Below are positions 1 to 9,037 of a stretch of 64,000 nucleotides of DNA, piece by piece (the stretch's first letter is position 1; each line of letters begins with the position of its first letter). The translations under genes and the position numbers were made by a program. Source of the DNA: Lysobacteraceae bacterium NML91-0213 (lineage in GTDB: Bacteria > Pseudomonadota > Gammaproteobacteria > Xanthomonadales > Xanthomonadaceae); NCBI GenBank assembly GCA_002798175.1, contig NWQL01000002.1:41208-105207 (forward strand), in the 5' to 3' direction. The notes under the pieces were generated by a model that ran no database searches, was not told where the DNA came from, and saw nothing but the letters and a program-made list of their open reading frames with translations.

Positions 1-1210
1 CCGGTGGCGCGTCGGCGTCGCGCTCGCCCAGGGCGCGGTAGAACAGCGTCATGTCGGCCTCGAAGTCCTGCAGCAGCGCCAGCAGGTCCTGCAGCAGCGG
101 CGCGTCGTCCTCCTCCAGCCGCGCGAGGCCGAGCTTGCGCGCCTGCGCGGCGCGATCGGCCTCGACGAAGGCGCGGGCGTAGGCGTCCAGCCCGGCCTGC
201 AGCGGCGCGGCGTCGTCGAACACCGGCGACAGCGCCTCCGCCAGCCGGCCGAGGTTCCAGTGCGCGATGCGCGGCTGCCAGCCGAAGCGGTAGCGCCGGC
301 CCTGCGCGTCGGTGGCGTTGGGCGTCCAGTCCGGGTCGTAGGGTTCGATCCAGCCGTACGGCCCGTAGTCGATGGTCAGGCCGAGGATCGACATGTTGTC
401 GGTGTTCATCACCCCGTGCACGAAACCCACGCGCATCCACTCCGCCATCAGGGTCGCGGTGCGGGTGCAGACCTCGGCGAACCAGTCCGCGTCGCGCGCC
501 GGGCCGTGCAGGTGCGGGAAGTCGCGCGCGACGGTGAAGTCCACCAGCCGCCGCAGCAGGTCGAGGTCGCCGCGCGCATACGGCAGCTCGAACGTGCCGA
601 AGCGCACGAACGACGGCGCGACCCGGCAGACCACGGCGCCGGGCTCGGCCTGCGGGCGCCCGTCGTAGAACATGTCGCGCACCACGGCCTCGCCGGTGGC
701 CACGAGGCTCAGCGCGCGCGTGGTCGGCACGCCGAGGTGGTGCATGGCCTCGCTGCACACGAACTCGCGCAGCGACGAGCGCAGCACGGCGCGGCCGTCG
801 GCAGTGCGCGAGTACGGCGTCGGCCCGGCGCCCTTGAGCTGCAGCTCGTGGCGCATGCCGTCGCGTCCGATCACCTCGCCGAGCGCGATGGCGCGGCCAT
901 CGCCCAGCTGCCCCGCCCAATGGCCGAACTGGTGGCCGCCGTAATTCGCCGCATAGGTCTGCATGCCCGGCAGCAGCGCGTTGCCGGCGAACACCTCGGC
1001 GAAGGCGGGGTCGAGCACGTCACGCGGCGAGAAACCGATCGCCTCGGCTACCTCCGGCGACCACGCCAGCAGCTGCGGCTTCGCCACCGGCGTCGGCGCG
1101 ACCCGCGACCAGGCGGCGTCCTCGACCTGGCGGATGCCGGGTGCCTGCGAAGGATCACCGGGGAGCTCGCGAAGGAACGCGTTGTCGAACTGCAGTACGG
1201 TCTCGGTCAT
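1..1210 (-). CDS. selO: Protein adenylyltransferase SelO (YdiU/UPF0061), C-terminus outside the window
   Basis: Pseudokinase-fold enzyme that transfers AMP from ATP to Ser/Thr/Tyr of target proteins; linked to redox-stress responses in the family. Reading leftwards from an ATG at 1208-1210, 403 codons are visible of an expected ~515, so the 3' end lies beyond base 1. Family landmarks are clear: [48 protein letters not shown] and the DYGPYGW metal-binding segment that replaces the kinase DFG. Divergent from the helicase gene at 1378. A TACCCT hexamer lies six bases upstream of the ATG, so the message may be leaderless. Identity is firm; targets in this organism are unknown. Confidence 0.93.
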   Translation of the reverse strand, partial: MTETVLQFDNAFLRELPGDPSQAPGIRQVEDAAWSRVAPTPVAKPQLLAWSPEVAEAIGFSPRDVLDPAFAEVFAGNALLPGMQTYAANYGGHQFGHWAGQLGDGRAIALGEVIGRDGMRHELQLKGAGPTPYSRTADGRAVLRSSLREFVCSEAMHHLGVPTTRALSLVATGEAVVRDMFYDGRPQAEPGAVVCRVAPSFVRFGTFELPYARGDLDLLRRLVDFTVARDFPHLHGPARDADWFAEVCTRTATLMAEWMRVGFVHGVMNTDNMSILGLTIDYGPYGWIEPYDPDWTPNATDAQGRRYRFGWQPRIAHWNLGRLAEALSPVFDDAAPLQAGLDAYARAFVEADRAAQARKLGLARLEEDDAPLLQDLLALLQDFEADMTLFYRALGERDADAPP

Positions 1211-1377
1211 GCGACAAGGGTAGACACGCCGCGATGACGGCCGCGCCGACACCATGACGGTGCGCGCGGGCCACTGCGCGCGCTGAACAGGATGTGGAAG
1301 GGCGTGGGACGTGATGGAGCCGTGCCGTAGACTACCCGGTTCCCCACGAAGCGCCCTCACCGGTGCGAGAGACCGCG

Positions 1378-3219
1378 ATGAGCGCAAACGACACAGAGAC
1401 CACCCCGACCTTCGCCGACCTTGGCCTGCCCGATACCCTGCTGCAGGCCCTGACCGCGGTCGGCTACGAAACCCCTTCGCCGATCCAGGCTGCCACGATC
1501 CCGCCATTGCTGCAGGGCCGCGACGTGCTCGGCCAGGCGCAGACCGGCACCGGCAAGACCGCGGCATTCGCGCTGCCGGCGCTGGCGCGCATCGACCCCG
1601 CGCAGCGCAAGCCGCAGGTGCTGGTGCTGGCGCCGACCCGCGAACTCGCCATCCAGGTCGCCGAGGCATTCCAGAAGTACGCCTCGCATCTGCCCGGCTT
1701 CCAGGTGCTGCCGATCTACGGCGGCCAGGGCTACGCACCGCAGCTCGCGGCGCTGCGGCGCGGCGTGCAGGTCGTCGTCGGCACGCCGGGCCGGGTCATC
1801 GACCATCTCAACCGCGGCACCCTGGACCTGTCCGAGCTGCGCTGCCTGGTGCTCGACGAGGCCGACGAGATGCTGCGGATGGGGTTCATCGACGACGTCG
1901 AGGCGGTGCTGAAGAAGACCCCGGAAACCCGTCAGGTGGCGCTGTTCTCGGCCACGATGCCGACGCAGATCGCGCGGATCGCGCAGACTTACCTGCGTGA
2001 TCCGGTCGAGATCGCGATCAAGGCCAGCACCACCACCACCAAGAACACGCGCCAGCGCTACTGGATGGTCAGCGGCGTGCACAAGCTCGACGCCATGACC
2101 CGCATCCTCGAAGCCGAGCCGTTCGATGCGATGATCGTGTTCGCGCGCACCAAGCTTGCGACCGAGGAGCTGGCGGACAAGCTCGCGGCACGCGGGCTGG
2201 CAGCCGCCGCGATCAACGGCGACATCGAGCAGAAGCAGCGCGAGCGCATCATCCAGCAGCTCAAGGACGGCCGCATCGACGTGCTGGTCGCCACCGACGT
2301 GGCCGCGCGGGGGCTGGACGTGGAGCGCATCAGCCACGTGCTGAACTACGACATCCCCTACGACACCGAAAGCTACGTGCATCGCATCGGCCGCACCGGC
2401 CGTGCCGGGCGTGCCGGCGAGGCGATCCTGTTCGTCAGCCCGCGCGAGCGCGGGATGCTGCGCTCGATCGAGCGCGCCACCCGGCAGCCGATCGAACAGA
2501 TGGAACTTCCCAGCGTCGAGACCGTGAACGCACGCCGGGTTGCGAAGTTCCTCGATCGCATCGGTGACGGCCTGCAGCACCCGCAGCACGGCATGTTCCG
2601 CGAGCTGGTGGAGACCTACGAGCGCGAGCACAACGTGCCGGCGGTGGAGATCGCCGCCGCGCTCGCCGCGCTGCTGCAGGGCGACACCCCGCTGCTGCTG
2701 GACCCGCCGCGCGAGCGCCCGAAGTTCGAGCCGCGCGGCAACGACGGCGAGCGCCATTTCGAGCGTCCCGAGCGCGCCGACCGGGGGCCACGCCGCACCG
2801 CCGACGACGCCGCGCCCCGCGAGCCGCGCCCGCAGCGCGTGCAGGGCCCGGAGTCCGGCATGGAGACGTTCCGCATCGAGGTCGGCCACGCCCACGGCGT
2901 GCAGCCGGGCAACATCGTCGGCGCGATCGCCAACGAGGCGGACCTCGAAAGCCGCTATATCGGCCGCATCGACATCCGCGACGACTACACCCTGGTGGAC
3001 CTGCCCGACGGCATGCCGCGCGAGGTGCTGGAGCATCTCAAGCGCGTGCGCGTGGCCGGCCAGCAGCTGAGGATGCGCCGCGCCGAGGCCGCCGATACCG
3101 AGGCACCCGTGCGTCGTCCCGGTGGCTTCAAGCGTCCGGGTGCGCCGGGGGGCTTCCGCAAGGGTCCGCCGGGCGGTTTCAAGGGCGGTCCGCGCAAGCC
3201 GCCGCGTCGCGAGAGCTGA
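1378..3219 (+). CDS. deaD: DEAD-box ATP-dependent RNA helicase, DeaD/CsdA type
   Basis: RNA helicase for ribosome assembly and RNA structure unwinding, especially in the cold. From the ATG it is 613 residues, close to DeaD. All helicase motifs are visible: Q motif (PSPIQ), Walker A AQTGTGKT (54-61), [17 protein letters not shown] (160-163), SAT, RGLDV and [11 protein letters not shown]. After about residue 440 comes a charged linker, then a DbpA-type RNA-binding domain (METFRIEVG...), then a Gly/Lys/Arg/Pro tail typical of RNA contact. An in-frame GTG at 1363 is possible, but a GAGAG Shine-Dalgarno at 1366-1370 favours the ATG at 1378. A TAGACT -10-like hexamer lies at 1328-1333. Convergent with the small membrane protein, 12 bases apart. 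Confidence 0.93.
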   Translation: MSANDTETTPTFADLGLPDTLLQALTAVGYETPSPIQAATIPPLLQGRDVLGQAQTGTGKTAAFALPALARIDPAQRKPQVLVLAPTRELAIQVAEAFQKYASHLPGFQVLPIYGGQGYAPQLAALRRGVQVVVGTPGRVIDHLNRGTLDLSELRCLVLDEADEMLRMGFIDDVEAVLKKTPETRQVALFSATMPTQIARIAQTYLRDPVEIAIKASTTTTKNTRQRYWMVSGVHKLDAMTRILEAEPFDAMIVFARTKLATEELADKLAARGLAAAAINGDIEQKQRERIIQQLKDGRIDVLVATDVAARGLDVERISHVLNYDIPYDTESYVHRIGRTGRAGRAGEAILFVSPRERGMLRSIERATRQPIEQMELPSVETVNARRVAKFLDRIGDGLQHPQHGMFRELVETYEREHNVPAVEIAAALAALLQGDTPLLLDPPRERPKFEPRGNDGERHFERPERADRGPRRTADDAAPREPRPQRVQGPESGMETFRIEVGHAHGVQPGNIVGAIANEADLESRYIGRIDIRDDYTLVDLPDGMPREVLEHLKRVRVAGQQLRMRRAEAADTEAPVRRPGGFKRPGAPGGFRKGPPGGFKGGPRKPPRRES

Positions 3220-3231
3220 GGCGAAGGCCGG

Positions 3232-3588
3232 TCAGCACGCGCCTGCCGGTTCGCCCTGCGCCTCGTCGCAGGGCACCGGCAACGGGTCGGCCGGCGCATC
3301 CACCGTCGGCACCACGCGCTCGGCGATCGCATCGGCCACGCCTTCGACCACGCGCTGGCGCATGTGGGCGGTGTCCGGCACCCGCAGGCCGTCCGGCCCC
3401 AGCGCGTCGGTGTCGGGCCCCAGCACCCAGAGGATTTCGGTCGGCGGCGGCCAGTCCAGGTGCGGCGCCACCAGCGCGTAGGCGATCACGATCGCGACCA
3501 CGAACAGCGCCAGCTTCAGCACCACGCCCACCAGCTTGAAGCCGAGATACAGCGCCAGCACCAGCAGGATGATGCCGATCCAGCTCAT
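3232..3588 (-). CDS. Small membrane protein of unknown function
   Basis: 118 residues starting MSWIGIILLVLALYLGF. The N-terminal half is one long or two tightly packed hydrophobic helices (about residues 3-42). The C-terminal half is soluble, acidic and Pro-rich, ending with two cysteines. The ATG at 3586-3588 overlaps the stop codon of trhO (ATGA), so it is almost certainly translated as the second gene of that operon. A longer in-frame reading upstream only shadows trhO. I do not recognise a family; many Xanthomonadaceae carry unnamed proteins of this shape. No catalytic motif is visible. Confidence 0.7.
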   Translation of the reverse strand: MSWIGIILLVLALYLGFKLVGVVLKLALFVVAIVIAYALVAPHLDWPPPTEILWVLGPDTDALGPDGLRVPDTAHMRQRVVEGVADAIAERVVPTVDAPADPLPVPCDEAQGEPAGAC

Positions 3589-4334
3589 GCGGCGTCGACC
3601 TCCGGATCGGCAAGCGCCACCAGTTCCGGGTCCAGGGCCACGCGTTCGTCGAACACGAAGCAACGACCCTCGTACCCAGCGCCGCCGACGCGCTCGAAGT
3701 AGCCAAGGATGCCGCCGTCGAGCTGCAGCACGTTGTCCATGCCCTGGGCACGCATCCACAGCGCCGCCTTCTCGCAGCGGATGCCGCCGGTGCAGAAGCT
3801 GACCACGGTCGCATCGGCGAGCCGGTCGCGCTGTGCGGCGACGGCGTCGGGAAGATCGGTGAAGTTGTCGATCGGCAGGGTCAGCGCACCGGCGAAGGTG
3901 CCGTAGGCGACCTCCTCGCGGTTGCGTGTGTCGAGCATCACCACCCGCCGGCCGCCGTCGTCATGGCCCTGCTGCAACCAGCGCGCGAGCACCTCGGGTG
4001 CAACGGTCGGCGCGCGGCCTTCGAGCGGCGACGCGTCCTCGCGGCGGAACGCGATGATCTCCCGCTTGACCTTGACCCTGAGCCGCGCGAACGGCTGTCG
4101 CTGGCTATGGCTGGACTTGACCTCGATGCCGGCAAAGCGCGCATCGCGTCGCAGCCAGGCGAGGAATCCATCGATGCCGGCGCGACCGCCGGCCAGGAAG
4201 AGGTTGAGGCCTTCCCTCGCCACCAGCACGCTGCCGAGCAGGGCGTGGTCGCGGGCGACCGGTTCGATGGCGTCGGCAAGCGCCTGTGGATCATCCACGG
4301 GCACGAAACAGTAGGCGGCGATGCTGGTGTACAT
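3585..4334 (-). CDS. trhO: tRNA uridine(34) hydroxylase TrhO (YceA), rhodanese family
   Basis: O2-dependent hydroxylation of wobble uridine 34, the first step to 5-(carboxy)methoxyuridine in tRNAs. 249 residues: an N-terminal acylphosphatase-like domain (about 1-95) followed by a rhodanese domain. The active-site loop FCTGGIRCEKA, with the catalytic Cys near residue 178, is the TrhO signature. The DTRNREEVAYGTFAGAL segment is typical of the rhodanese core. E. coli TrhO is longer (350 residues) because of a C-terminal extension; this compact form lacks it. Start codon at 4332-4334 is preceded by TAGAAT six bases upstream, suggesting a leaderless transcript. Translationally coupled to the small membrane protein downstream. 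Confidence 0.9.
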   Translation of the reverse strand: MYTSIAAYCFVPVDDPQALADAIEPVARDHALLGSVLVAREGLNLFLAGGRAGIDGFLAWLRRDARFAGIEVKSSHSQRQPFARLRVKVKREIIAFRREDASPLEGRAPTVAPEVLARWLQQGHDDGGRRVVMLDTRNREEVAYGTFAGALTLPIDNFTDLPDAVAAQRDRLADATVVSFCTGGIRCEKAALWMRAQGMDNVLQLDGGILGYFERVGGAGYEGRCFVFDERVALDPELVALADPEVDAA

Positions 4335-4340
4335 GCCTGC

Positions 4341-4346
4341 ATTCTA
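4341..4346 (-). promoter_or_regulatory. -10 element of trhO, leaderless spacing
   Basis: TAGAAT on the minus strand, separated by six bases (GCAGGC) from the trhO ATG. A sigma-70 start 6-7 bases after the hexamer would fall on or next to the start codon. No Shine-Dalgarno is possible in that space. Confidence 0.65.
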
Positions 4347-4386
4347 CGCGGCACGCCCGTGGGCTCCGACGCCCCATCCGGCGCGT

Positions 4387-4599
4387 TCATTCCGCCTTCG
4401 GCTGGCCTCGCGCGTCGAGTTGCGCCGTCGCCCACATGTTGTCGACCAGGTTGGGATAGCGACGGCCCGCCTCGCGCGCGCGCGCCTGCGCGGCCTGCTT
4501 CTGCGCAGTGGTCAGCGGGGTCCTCGCCGCGGCGGGCTTCGGGTTGCCCTTCTGCCACGGCTTCGGACGCGATTTCGGATCGTTGAGGACGCGGCGCAT
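4387..4599 (-). CDS. Small basic protein of unknown function (70 aa)
   Basis: Starts MRRVLNDPKSRPKPWQKG and ends QLDARGQPKAE. Strongly basic and hydrophilic, no membrane segment or signal. The central TAQKQAAQARAREAGRRYP stretch should form a helix, and the LVDNMWATAQLD segment looks conserved-like. It lies on the same strand between the M17 peptidase and trhO, and its codon use fits real coding sequence with high GC at third positions. I cannot assign a function; the basic N-terminus would suit nucleic-acid or ribosome contact, but that is only a guess. Called on composition and position. Confidence 0.6.
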   Translation of the reverse strand: MRRVLNDPKSRPKPWQKGNPKPAAARTPLTTAQKQAAQARAREAGRRYPNLVDNMWATAQLDARGQPKAE

Positions 4600-4672
4600 G
4601 CGCAGCCCCGGATGAGGACGGCGACCGAGCTTTCCCGGGTCGCCGTCTGCGGAGGGTGACGCGCTGCGTCGC

Positions 4673-6241
4673 TCAGGGTGCCGCTGGCTCCACGTGGTCG
4701 CGCACCCAGCGGTCGAACAGGCGTACGCCGAACGCGGTGGCGCCGGCCGGGGTGGTGGCGGTGCCTCCGGTCTCGATCCAGGCCATGCCGGCGATGTCGA
4801 TATGCGCCCAGGGCGTGGCCCTGTCGACCCACTCGCCGATGAAATGCGCCGCGGTGCCGGAGCCCGGGCGGCCGCCACCATTGCGCATGTCGGCGATCGG
4901 CGACTCCAGCATCTTTCCGTAGCCGGGGTGCATCGGCATGCGCCACAGCGCGTCGCCCGAGGCCTCGCCTGCAGCCAGCAGCTGGTTGGCGAGGGCGTCA
5001 TGGCGGCTGAAGAGGCCAGCGTAATCGCCGCCCAGCGCGGTGACGATGGCACCGGTCAGGGTGGCGATGTCGATGATCGCGCGCGGGCGATGGCGGTCCT
5101 GCACGTACCAGATCGCGTCGACCAGCACCATGCGCCCTTCCGCATCGGTGCTCATGACCTCGAAGGTCTGGCCGGACGCGGTGCGGATGACATCGCCCGG
5201 ACGGGTGGCCGTGCCAGACGGCATGTTCTCGGCGAGCGCGGCCACCGCGACCGCATTGACCGGCGCGCGGCGACCGGCAAGGCCGAGCACCGCGCCCACC
5301 GACGAGGCGGCTCCGGCCATGTCGTACTTCATGCGCCACATGCCGTCGCTGCCCTTGATCGACAGGCCGCCGGAATCGAAGGTGATGCCCTTGCCGACGA
5401 ACGCCACCGGCGCCTCGCCGCGGGTGCCGCCGTCATAGCGCACCACCAGCAGCCGTGGCGGGCGTGCGCTGCCCTGCCCGACCGCGAGGATGCCGCCCAT
5501 GCCCAGCCGTTCCATTGCCGGCACGTCGAGCACTTCAATGGTGACGCCCTGCATGCCGCCGAATGCCTCGCGGGTGCGACGCACGAATTCCTCGGGATAC
5601 AGCGCGCTCGCCGGCTCGGTCACCAGGTCACGCGCGAACGTCACGCCGTGCGCGACCGGCGCCCAGTCGCGCTGGAAGGTACCGGCCGCGGCAACGCCAT
5701 CGCGGGTACGCACCACCAGCGTGCCTTCGCCGGCACGCGGGCCGGTGTCCTCGTCGCGCTGCGAACGGTAGCGGTCGAAGCGGTAACCGCCCAGCGCCGC
5801 GCCGAACGCCAGCTGCTGCGCGGCGCCGGCTTCTTCGCCGTGCCACAGCAGTTCCACCGACGGCGCCGTGCTGCCGGCAGCGAAGCGGCCGACGCGGCCG
5901 CCGGCATCCTCGAGCGTGCGCGCGGAGCTCGCATTGGCGCCCACGCCGACCACCAGTACGCGGTCGAACGGCGCAAGGCCCGGCAGGTCGAGCTGGGTGT
6001 CGGCGCCGCCCTTGTAGCCGGCCGCCGCCACCGCGCGCGAGAGCGCACCGCCGGTCGCCGCGTCCACATCGGCAAAGGCGCCGGTCTGCGCGCCCTCGCC
6101 ACGCATCGGCACCGCGATCGTGCCGGCCGCGGGCACCGCATAGGCATCGAAGCGGATCTCGCGCTGCGCGGCAGCAGGCAGGGCAAGACACGAGAGCAGC
6201 AACGCCAGCAGCAGGCGCCGCAGCAGGAATGATCGGAACAT
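4673..6241 (-). CDS. Exported leucyl-aminopeptidase family protein (peptidase M17)
   Basis: Two-zinc aminopeptidase that removes N-terminal residues from peptides; here probably periplasmic. The ATG at 6239-6241 gives 522 residues opening with a signal peptide (MFRSFLLRRLLLALLLSC, cleavage near ALPAAAQ). The N-terminal macrodomain-like part (to about 190) precedes the catalytic part. Seen in the catalytic part: FVGKGITFDSGGLSIK with the catalytic Lys near 283, DMAGAA, and STDAEGR near 363 where the canonical M17 motif is NTDAEGR. The first residue of that signature is thus Ser instead of Asn. An upstream in-frame ATG at 6331 would bury the signal peptide and is less likely. Confidence 0.88.
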   Translation of the reverse strand: MFRSFLLRRLLLALLLSCLALPAAAQREIRFDAYAVPAAGTIAVPMRGEGAQTGAFADVDAATGGALSRAVAAAGYKGGADTQLDLPGLAPFDRVLVVGVGANASSARTLEDAGGRVGRFAAGSTAPSVELLWHGEEAGAAQQLAFGAALGGYRFDRYRSQRDEDTGPRAGEGTLVVRTRDGVAAAGTFQRDWAPVAHGVTFARDLVTEPASALYPEEFVRRTREAFGGMQGVTIEVLDVPAMERLGMGGILAVGQGSARPPRLLVVRYDGGTRGEAPVAFVGKGITFDSGGLSIKGSDGMWRMKYDMAGAASSVGAVLGLAGRRAPVNAVAVAALAENMPSGTATRPGDVIRTASGQTFEVMSTDAEGRMVLVDAIWYVQDRHRPRAIIDIATLTGAIVTALGGDYAGLFSRHDALANQLLAAGEASGDALWRMPMHPGYGKMLESPIADMRNGGGRPGSGTAAHFIGEWVDRATPWAHIDIAGMAWIETGGTATTPAGATAFGVRLFDRWVRDHVEPAAP

Positions 6242-6353
6242 GTGGACTCCAGACAAACGGACGGGGCGGCCATCAAGGGCCGCCCCGGACCATAAGGAAG
6301 ATGTCGCCCGCAGCCGACTGCCGATGGTCACGGGCCCGCGGGCCGCGCGCGAC

Positions 6354-6974
6354 TCAGCGGCGTGCGTAGTACGAGGACGACGCGCAGACGGTCACGTCGG
6401 CCGCACTGGGCGCTGGCATGTCCTGCCCACGCAGGCCCATCAGGCGTACGACGTCGTGGTCGCCCTCGGCGATCTTGGTGATGGCGAGGTAGCCGGTCTT
6501 CATGTCGCGGCAGATGGCATTGCCCGGGGTCCGCGTGGGCCAGGTCTCGCTGACCACCCGACGCAACTCGACCGGATGTTCGGTGCCGATCATCATCGCG
6601 TCCGCATACCGCTGGCCCGGCAGGAACTCGTTGCCGCCGCGCAGGATCGCGATGCGCTCGGTGATGAATTCGGCACCGTTCTCGCCCACGATGCGCGAGC
6701 CTTCGATCGTGATGCGGCCGGTCACCGATTCCGCGATCGGGTTGCCGGTCTCGAACAGGCCCAGGGCCACCGGATGCAGCATCGGCGGCGCCGCGCGCGA
6801 ACCGGGGCGCAGTTGCGGGTCGTGACTGGGAACATCGGCCGGCGCTGGCGCGGCGGTCACCACGACGGGCGCGGTGGTGGACGTGTGCGCCGGGCTCCCG
6901 GGGAGTTCCTGGCAGGCGGCCAGTCCGGTCGCCGCGAGGGCGACGAACAGCAGGCGGATGGGACGCGAGGTCAT
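6354..6974 (-). CDS. Lipoprotein of unknown function, paralogue A
   Basis: 206 residues from the ATG at 6972-6974, chosen because GGAG sits 6-9 bases upstream. N-terminus is a lipoprotein signal (LLFVALAATGLAAC) with the lipobox Cys. After a Pro/Thr/Ala-rich tether the body aligns with the next gene (7078-7731): both share RAAPP, TERIAI.RG, PVELRRV, a mid-domain Cys, EGD..VVRL.GL and a terminal VC motif. The two conserved cysteines outside the lipobox could form a disulfide. No known domain is recognised. Likely anchored in the outer-membrane inner leaflet, as the residue after Cys is Gln rather than Asp. Confidence 0.75.
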   Translation of the reverse strand: MTSRPIRLLFVALAATGLAACQELPGSPAHTSTTAPVVVTAAPAPADVPSHDPQLRPGSRAAPPMLHPVALGLFETGNPIAESVTGRITIEGSRIVGENGAEFITERIAILRGGNEFLPGQRYADAMMIGTEHPVELRRVVSETWPTRTPGNAICRDMKTGYLAITKIAEGDHDVVRLMGLRGQDMPAPSAADVTVCASSSYYARR

Positions 6975-7077
6975 CTTCAGCTCCATGAAACCTGCGCGCA
7001 TTATCCGGCGTCATCCGACGCAGATGTTCATATTCCGTAAGCCCGACATCCGCAGTGTCGGGACTGCGACACGCTGC

Positions 7078-7731
7078 TCAGGGCGATTCGTACTCCAGGA
7101 CCTCGCAGACCTCGACGTCGTCGGCCCCTGCGGCAGGCATCGAGTCACTTTTCAGGCCGGCCAGCCGCACGACCTGTCGATCGCCCTCGTTGACCATCAC
7201 CAAGGCGATGTAGGCGGCCTCGCCTGCTGTGCACAGCGGCACTGCCGCGGGTGTACCGGCAGGGCCGGAGGGGGTGTCCTGCCGGTCTGCATCGGCGGCG
7301 GTGGCATCGACGGGCGCCGGGTACACCCGGCGCAGCTCGACCGGCTGCTCGGCGCCCACCATCAGCAGGCTGGAATAGCGTTCGCCGGCGCGGTACTGGT
7401 CGTCACCGCGGACGATGGCAATGCGCTCGGTGCTGAGCGCACTGCCAAGTTCGGCCGAGATCGCATGGTCATCGATCTCGATCGCCCCGGTGGCGCGGGT
7501 GGCGCGCTCGCCGCGCGGCTGGAAGCGGCCATTCACCAGCGCCTGCAGTTCCGGCGGCGCGGCGCGTTCGTGGCGACGGACCGTCGGGTCGTTGGATTGC
7601 ACGCGGTCGGCGGACGGCGTGGCGGCGGACGGCAGCGACGCTTGCGACGGTTCGGATGCGCGGTCGCCGCAGCCGGCAAGTGCCGACGCCGCGATCGCGG
7701 CTGCGAGGACGGGAAACAGGGTCGATTTCAT
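7078..7731 (-). CDS. Lipoprotein of unknown function, paralogue B
   Basis: 217 residues starting [21 protein letters not shown], a clear lipoprotein signal; the residue after Cys is Gly. GGAG lies five bases before this ATG (7729-7731) and only two before the ATG just ahead of it, so the second was chosen. The body matches paralogue A (RAAPPELQ, TERIAIVRG, PVELRRV, EGDRQVVRLAGL, ADDVEVC) but carries a longer Asp/Thr/Pro-rich insert before the middle Cys. Tandem and same strand: a local duplication that has diverged. Function unknown. Confidence 0.75.
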   Translation of the reverse strand: MKSTLFPVLAAAIAASALAGCGDRASEPSQASLPSAATPSADRVQSNDPTVRRHERAAPPELQALVNGRFQPRGERATRATGAIEIDDHAISAELGSALSTERIAIVRGDDQYRAGERYSSLLMVGAEQPVELRRVYPAPVDATAADADRQDTPSGPAGTPAAVPLCTAGEAAYIALVMVNEGDRQVVRLAGLKSDSMPAAGADDVEVCEVLEYESP

Positions 7732-7820
7732 CATTGCTCCGCGGGCGATCGGCGCCCCGATCATAGGATTCCGGCATTTACCCGATGTGAGCGCAAGGCG
7801 GCTGGCGTGGCAGCGCCGCA

Positions 7821-8186
7821 TCAGCGCCAGAGCAGATATCCCGGCAACGCCATCAGCGCCAGCAACGCCAGGATCGCCACCACCCGCACCAGCACCCAGC
7901 CGGGGCGTTCGCGCAGCATGTCGGCGAAGGTCTCGTGCTCGCCGCGCGCCCGCGCCTGCGCCAGCCCGGCGCGCACCCGCTCGCGCAGGTCCTGCTGGTA
8001 GCCGTCCATCAGCCGCCGCGCCTGCGGATAGTCCTGGTCGTGCTTGACCCAGATCGCACCGCCGGTGATGCCGAGCGGGCCGGGCCGGGTCTGGTACCAG
8101 GCGATGCGATGCGCATCGAGGAAGGCGCGGACGCCGTCGGCTTCCTCGTCCGGAACGTTACGCAGGTGCAGCAGGACCTTGGACAT
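7821..8186 (-). CDS. DUF6164 family membrane protein
   Basis: 121 residues. The N-terminal domain (MSKVLLHLRNVPDEEADGVR, then WYQTRPGPLGITGGAIWV) resembles a small ferredoxin-fold signal-transducing-like module. A charged helix follows (about 58-90), and one transmembrane helix ends the protein (VLVRVVAILALLALMALPGYL). This matches the proteins annotated DUF6164 in Xanthomonas and Pseudomonas as I remember them; the family has no assigned role. A TAGAAT -10 at 8217-8222 gives it its own promoter. Confidence 0.7.
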   Translation of the reverse strand: MSKVLLHLRNVPDEEADGVRAFLDAHRIAWYQTRPGPLGITGGAIWVKHDQDYPQARRLMDGYQQDLRERVRAGLAQARARGEHETFADMLRERPGWVLVRVVAILALLALMALPGYLLWR

Positions 8187-8216
8187 CGGGGGAACCGGAC
8201 AACGGAGGCAGCCGCG

Positions 8217-8222
8217 ATTCTA
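8217..8222 (-). promoter_or_regulatory. -10 element of the DUF6164 gene
   Basis: TAGAAT on the minus strand, 30 bases before the start codon, leaving a leader of roughly 24 bases. Confidence 0.5.
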
Positions 8223-8299
8223 CCGGCGCGCCGCAGACCACAACGCGGACGGCCCGCCCGACGAACCGGACGGGCCGCGAAGTGGTGCGACTCCCGGGA

Positions 8300-8755
8300 T
8301 CAGGAAGCGCCCTTCATCGCGTGCTTGCGGGCGCGCATGAGGTCATGGCAGGCGCGCACCTCGGGCATCAGGCGGGTGACAACGTCGCGGGCGGCTGCCG
8401 GGGTCTTCTCATCCTTCACCGCATCCTCGAACGCGTGCAGCAGGCGGTCTTCCGATTCCTCGAGCTCGGCGACGTAGCTGTATTCCTTGTCGCCCAGCGC
8501 GGCACGCACGCGGGCGTACATCTCCTGCATCGAGCCGCGCAGCGTGCCGGAGCTTTCCGGGTCGCCACCCATCGCCTGCACGGCGGCACCCAGCTCCGCG
8601 ATGATGGTTGCCTTGGTGCTGGCGACGCGGGTGAACAGCGACTTCAGTTCGACATCATCGATGCGCGTGGACGCATCCTGGTAGAACTCCTGGCCATCGC
8701 GGGCGATTGCGATCAGGTCGTTCAGCGTCTCGGTGGTCCGGCTTTGCTGGCTCAT
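8300..8755 (-). CDS. PA2169 family four-helix-bundle protein (DUF2383)
   Basis: 151 residues of amphipathic helix with no signal or membrane segment. The opening TETLNDLIAIARDGQEFYQDA and the later MQEMYARVRAALGDKEYSYV and ELEESEDRLLHAFEDAV are typical of the PA2169/DUF2383 ferritin-like helical family. Members are often stress-associated; no enzymatic activity is established. A GC-rich hairpin lies just past the stop (8250-8277) but lacks a U-run. Confidence 0.85.
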   Translation of the reverse strand: MSQQSRTTETLNDLIAIARDGQEFYQDASTRIDDVELKSLFTRVASTKATIIAELGAAVQAMGGDPESSGTLRGSMQEMYARVRAALGDKEYSYVAELEESEDRLLHAFEDAVKDEKTPAAARDVVTRLMPEVRACHDLMRARKHAMKGAS

Positions 8756-8985
8756 GGTGTCTCCTGGTCATCGTGGGGGAGGCGGGCGGGCCGGCGGGGG
8801 TATCCGGCGGTCCAGCACCCGCGGCGCAATCGGATCCGGCGCAGGGGCGCCGCGGATCGATGCGGCATGAACAGGCTAGCCAAGCACGGCTCAAAGCCAT
8901 GTGAGCCATGCCCTCCGATGATCGATGGGGCGGCTGCGCATCGACGGCCTGTCGGCGCGGGCGCGGCAGCAGCAGTCAGCCCACG

Positions 8986-9020
8986 CAAAAAGGCAGGGCC
9001 GGCATCGCTGCCGGCCCTGC
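8986..9020 (-). terminator. Rho-independent terminator of the S9 peptidase gene
   Basis: Minus-strand transcript forms a stem from 8993-9020 (arms GCAGGGCCGGCA / TGCCGGCCCTGC) followed by a short U-rich run (8986-8991). It lies 17 bases after the peptidase stop codon. Confidence 0.8.
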
Positions 9021-9037
9021 GTCCGCATCGTGCCGCG

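Noticed and set aside
6242-6331. Upstream in-frame start for the M17 peptidase (adds 30 residues)
   Set aside because: It would place non-hydrophobic residues ahead of a clear signal peptide; the ATG at 6241 is preferred.
8250-8277. Hairpin CGGCCCG...CGGGCCG past the PA2169 gene as a terminator
   Set aside because: Strong stem but no U-run on either strand, so it is not called as a Rho-independent terminator.
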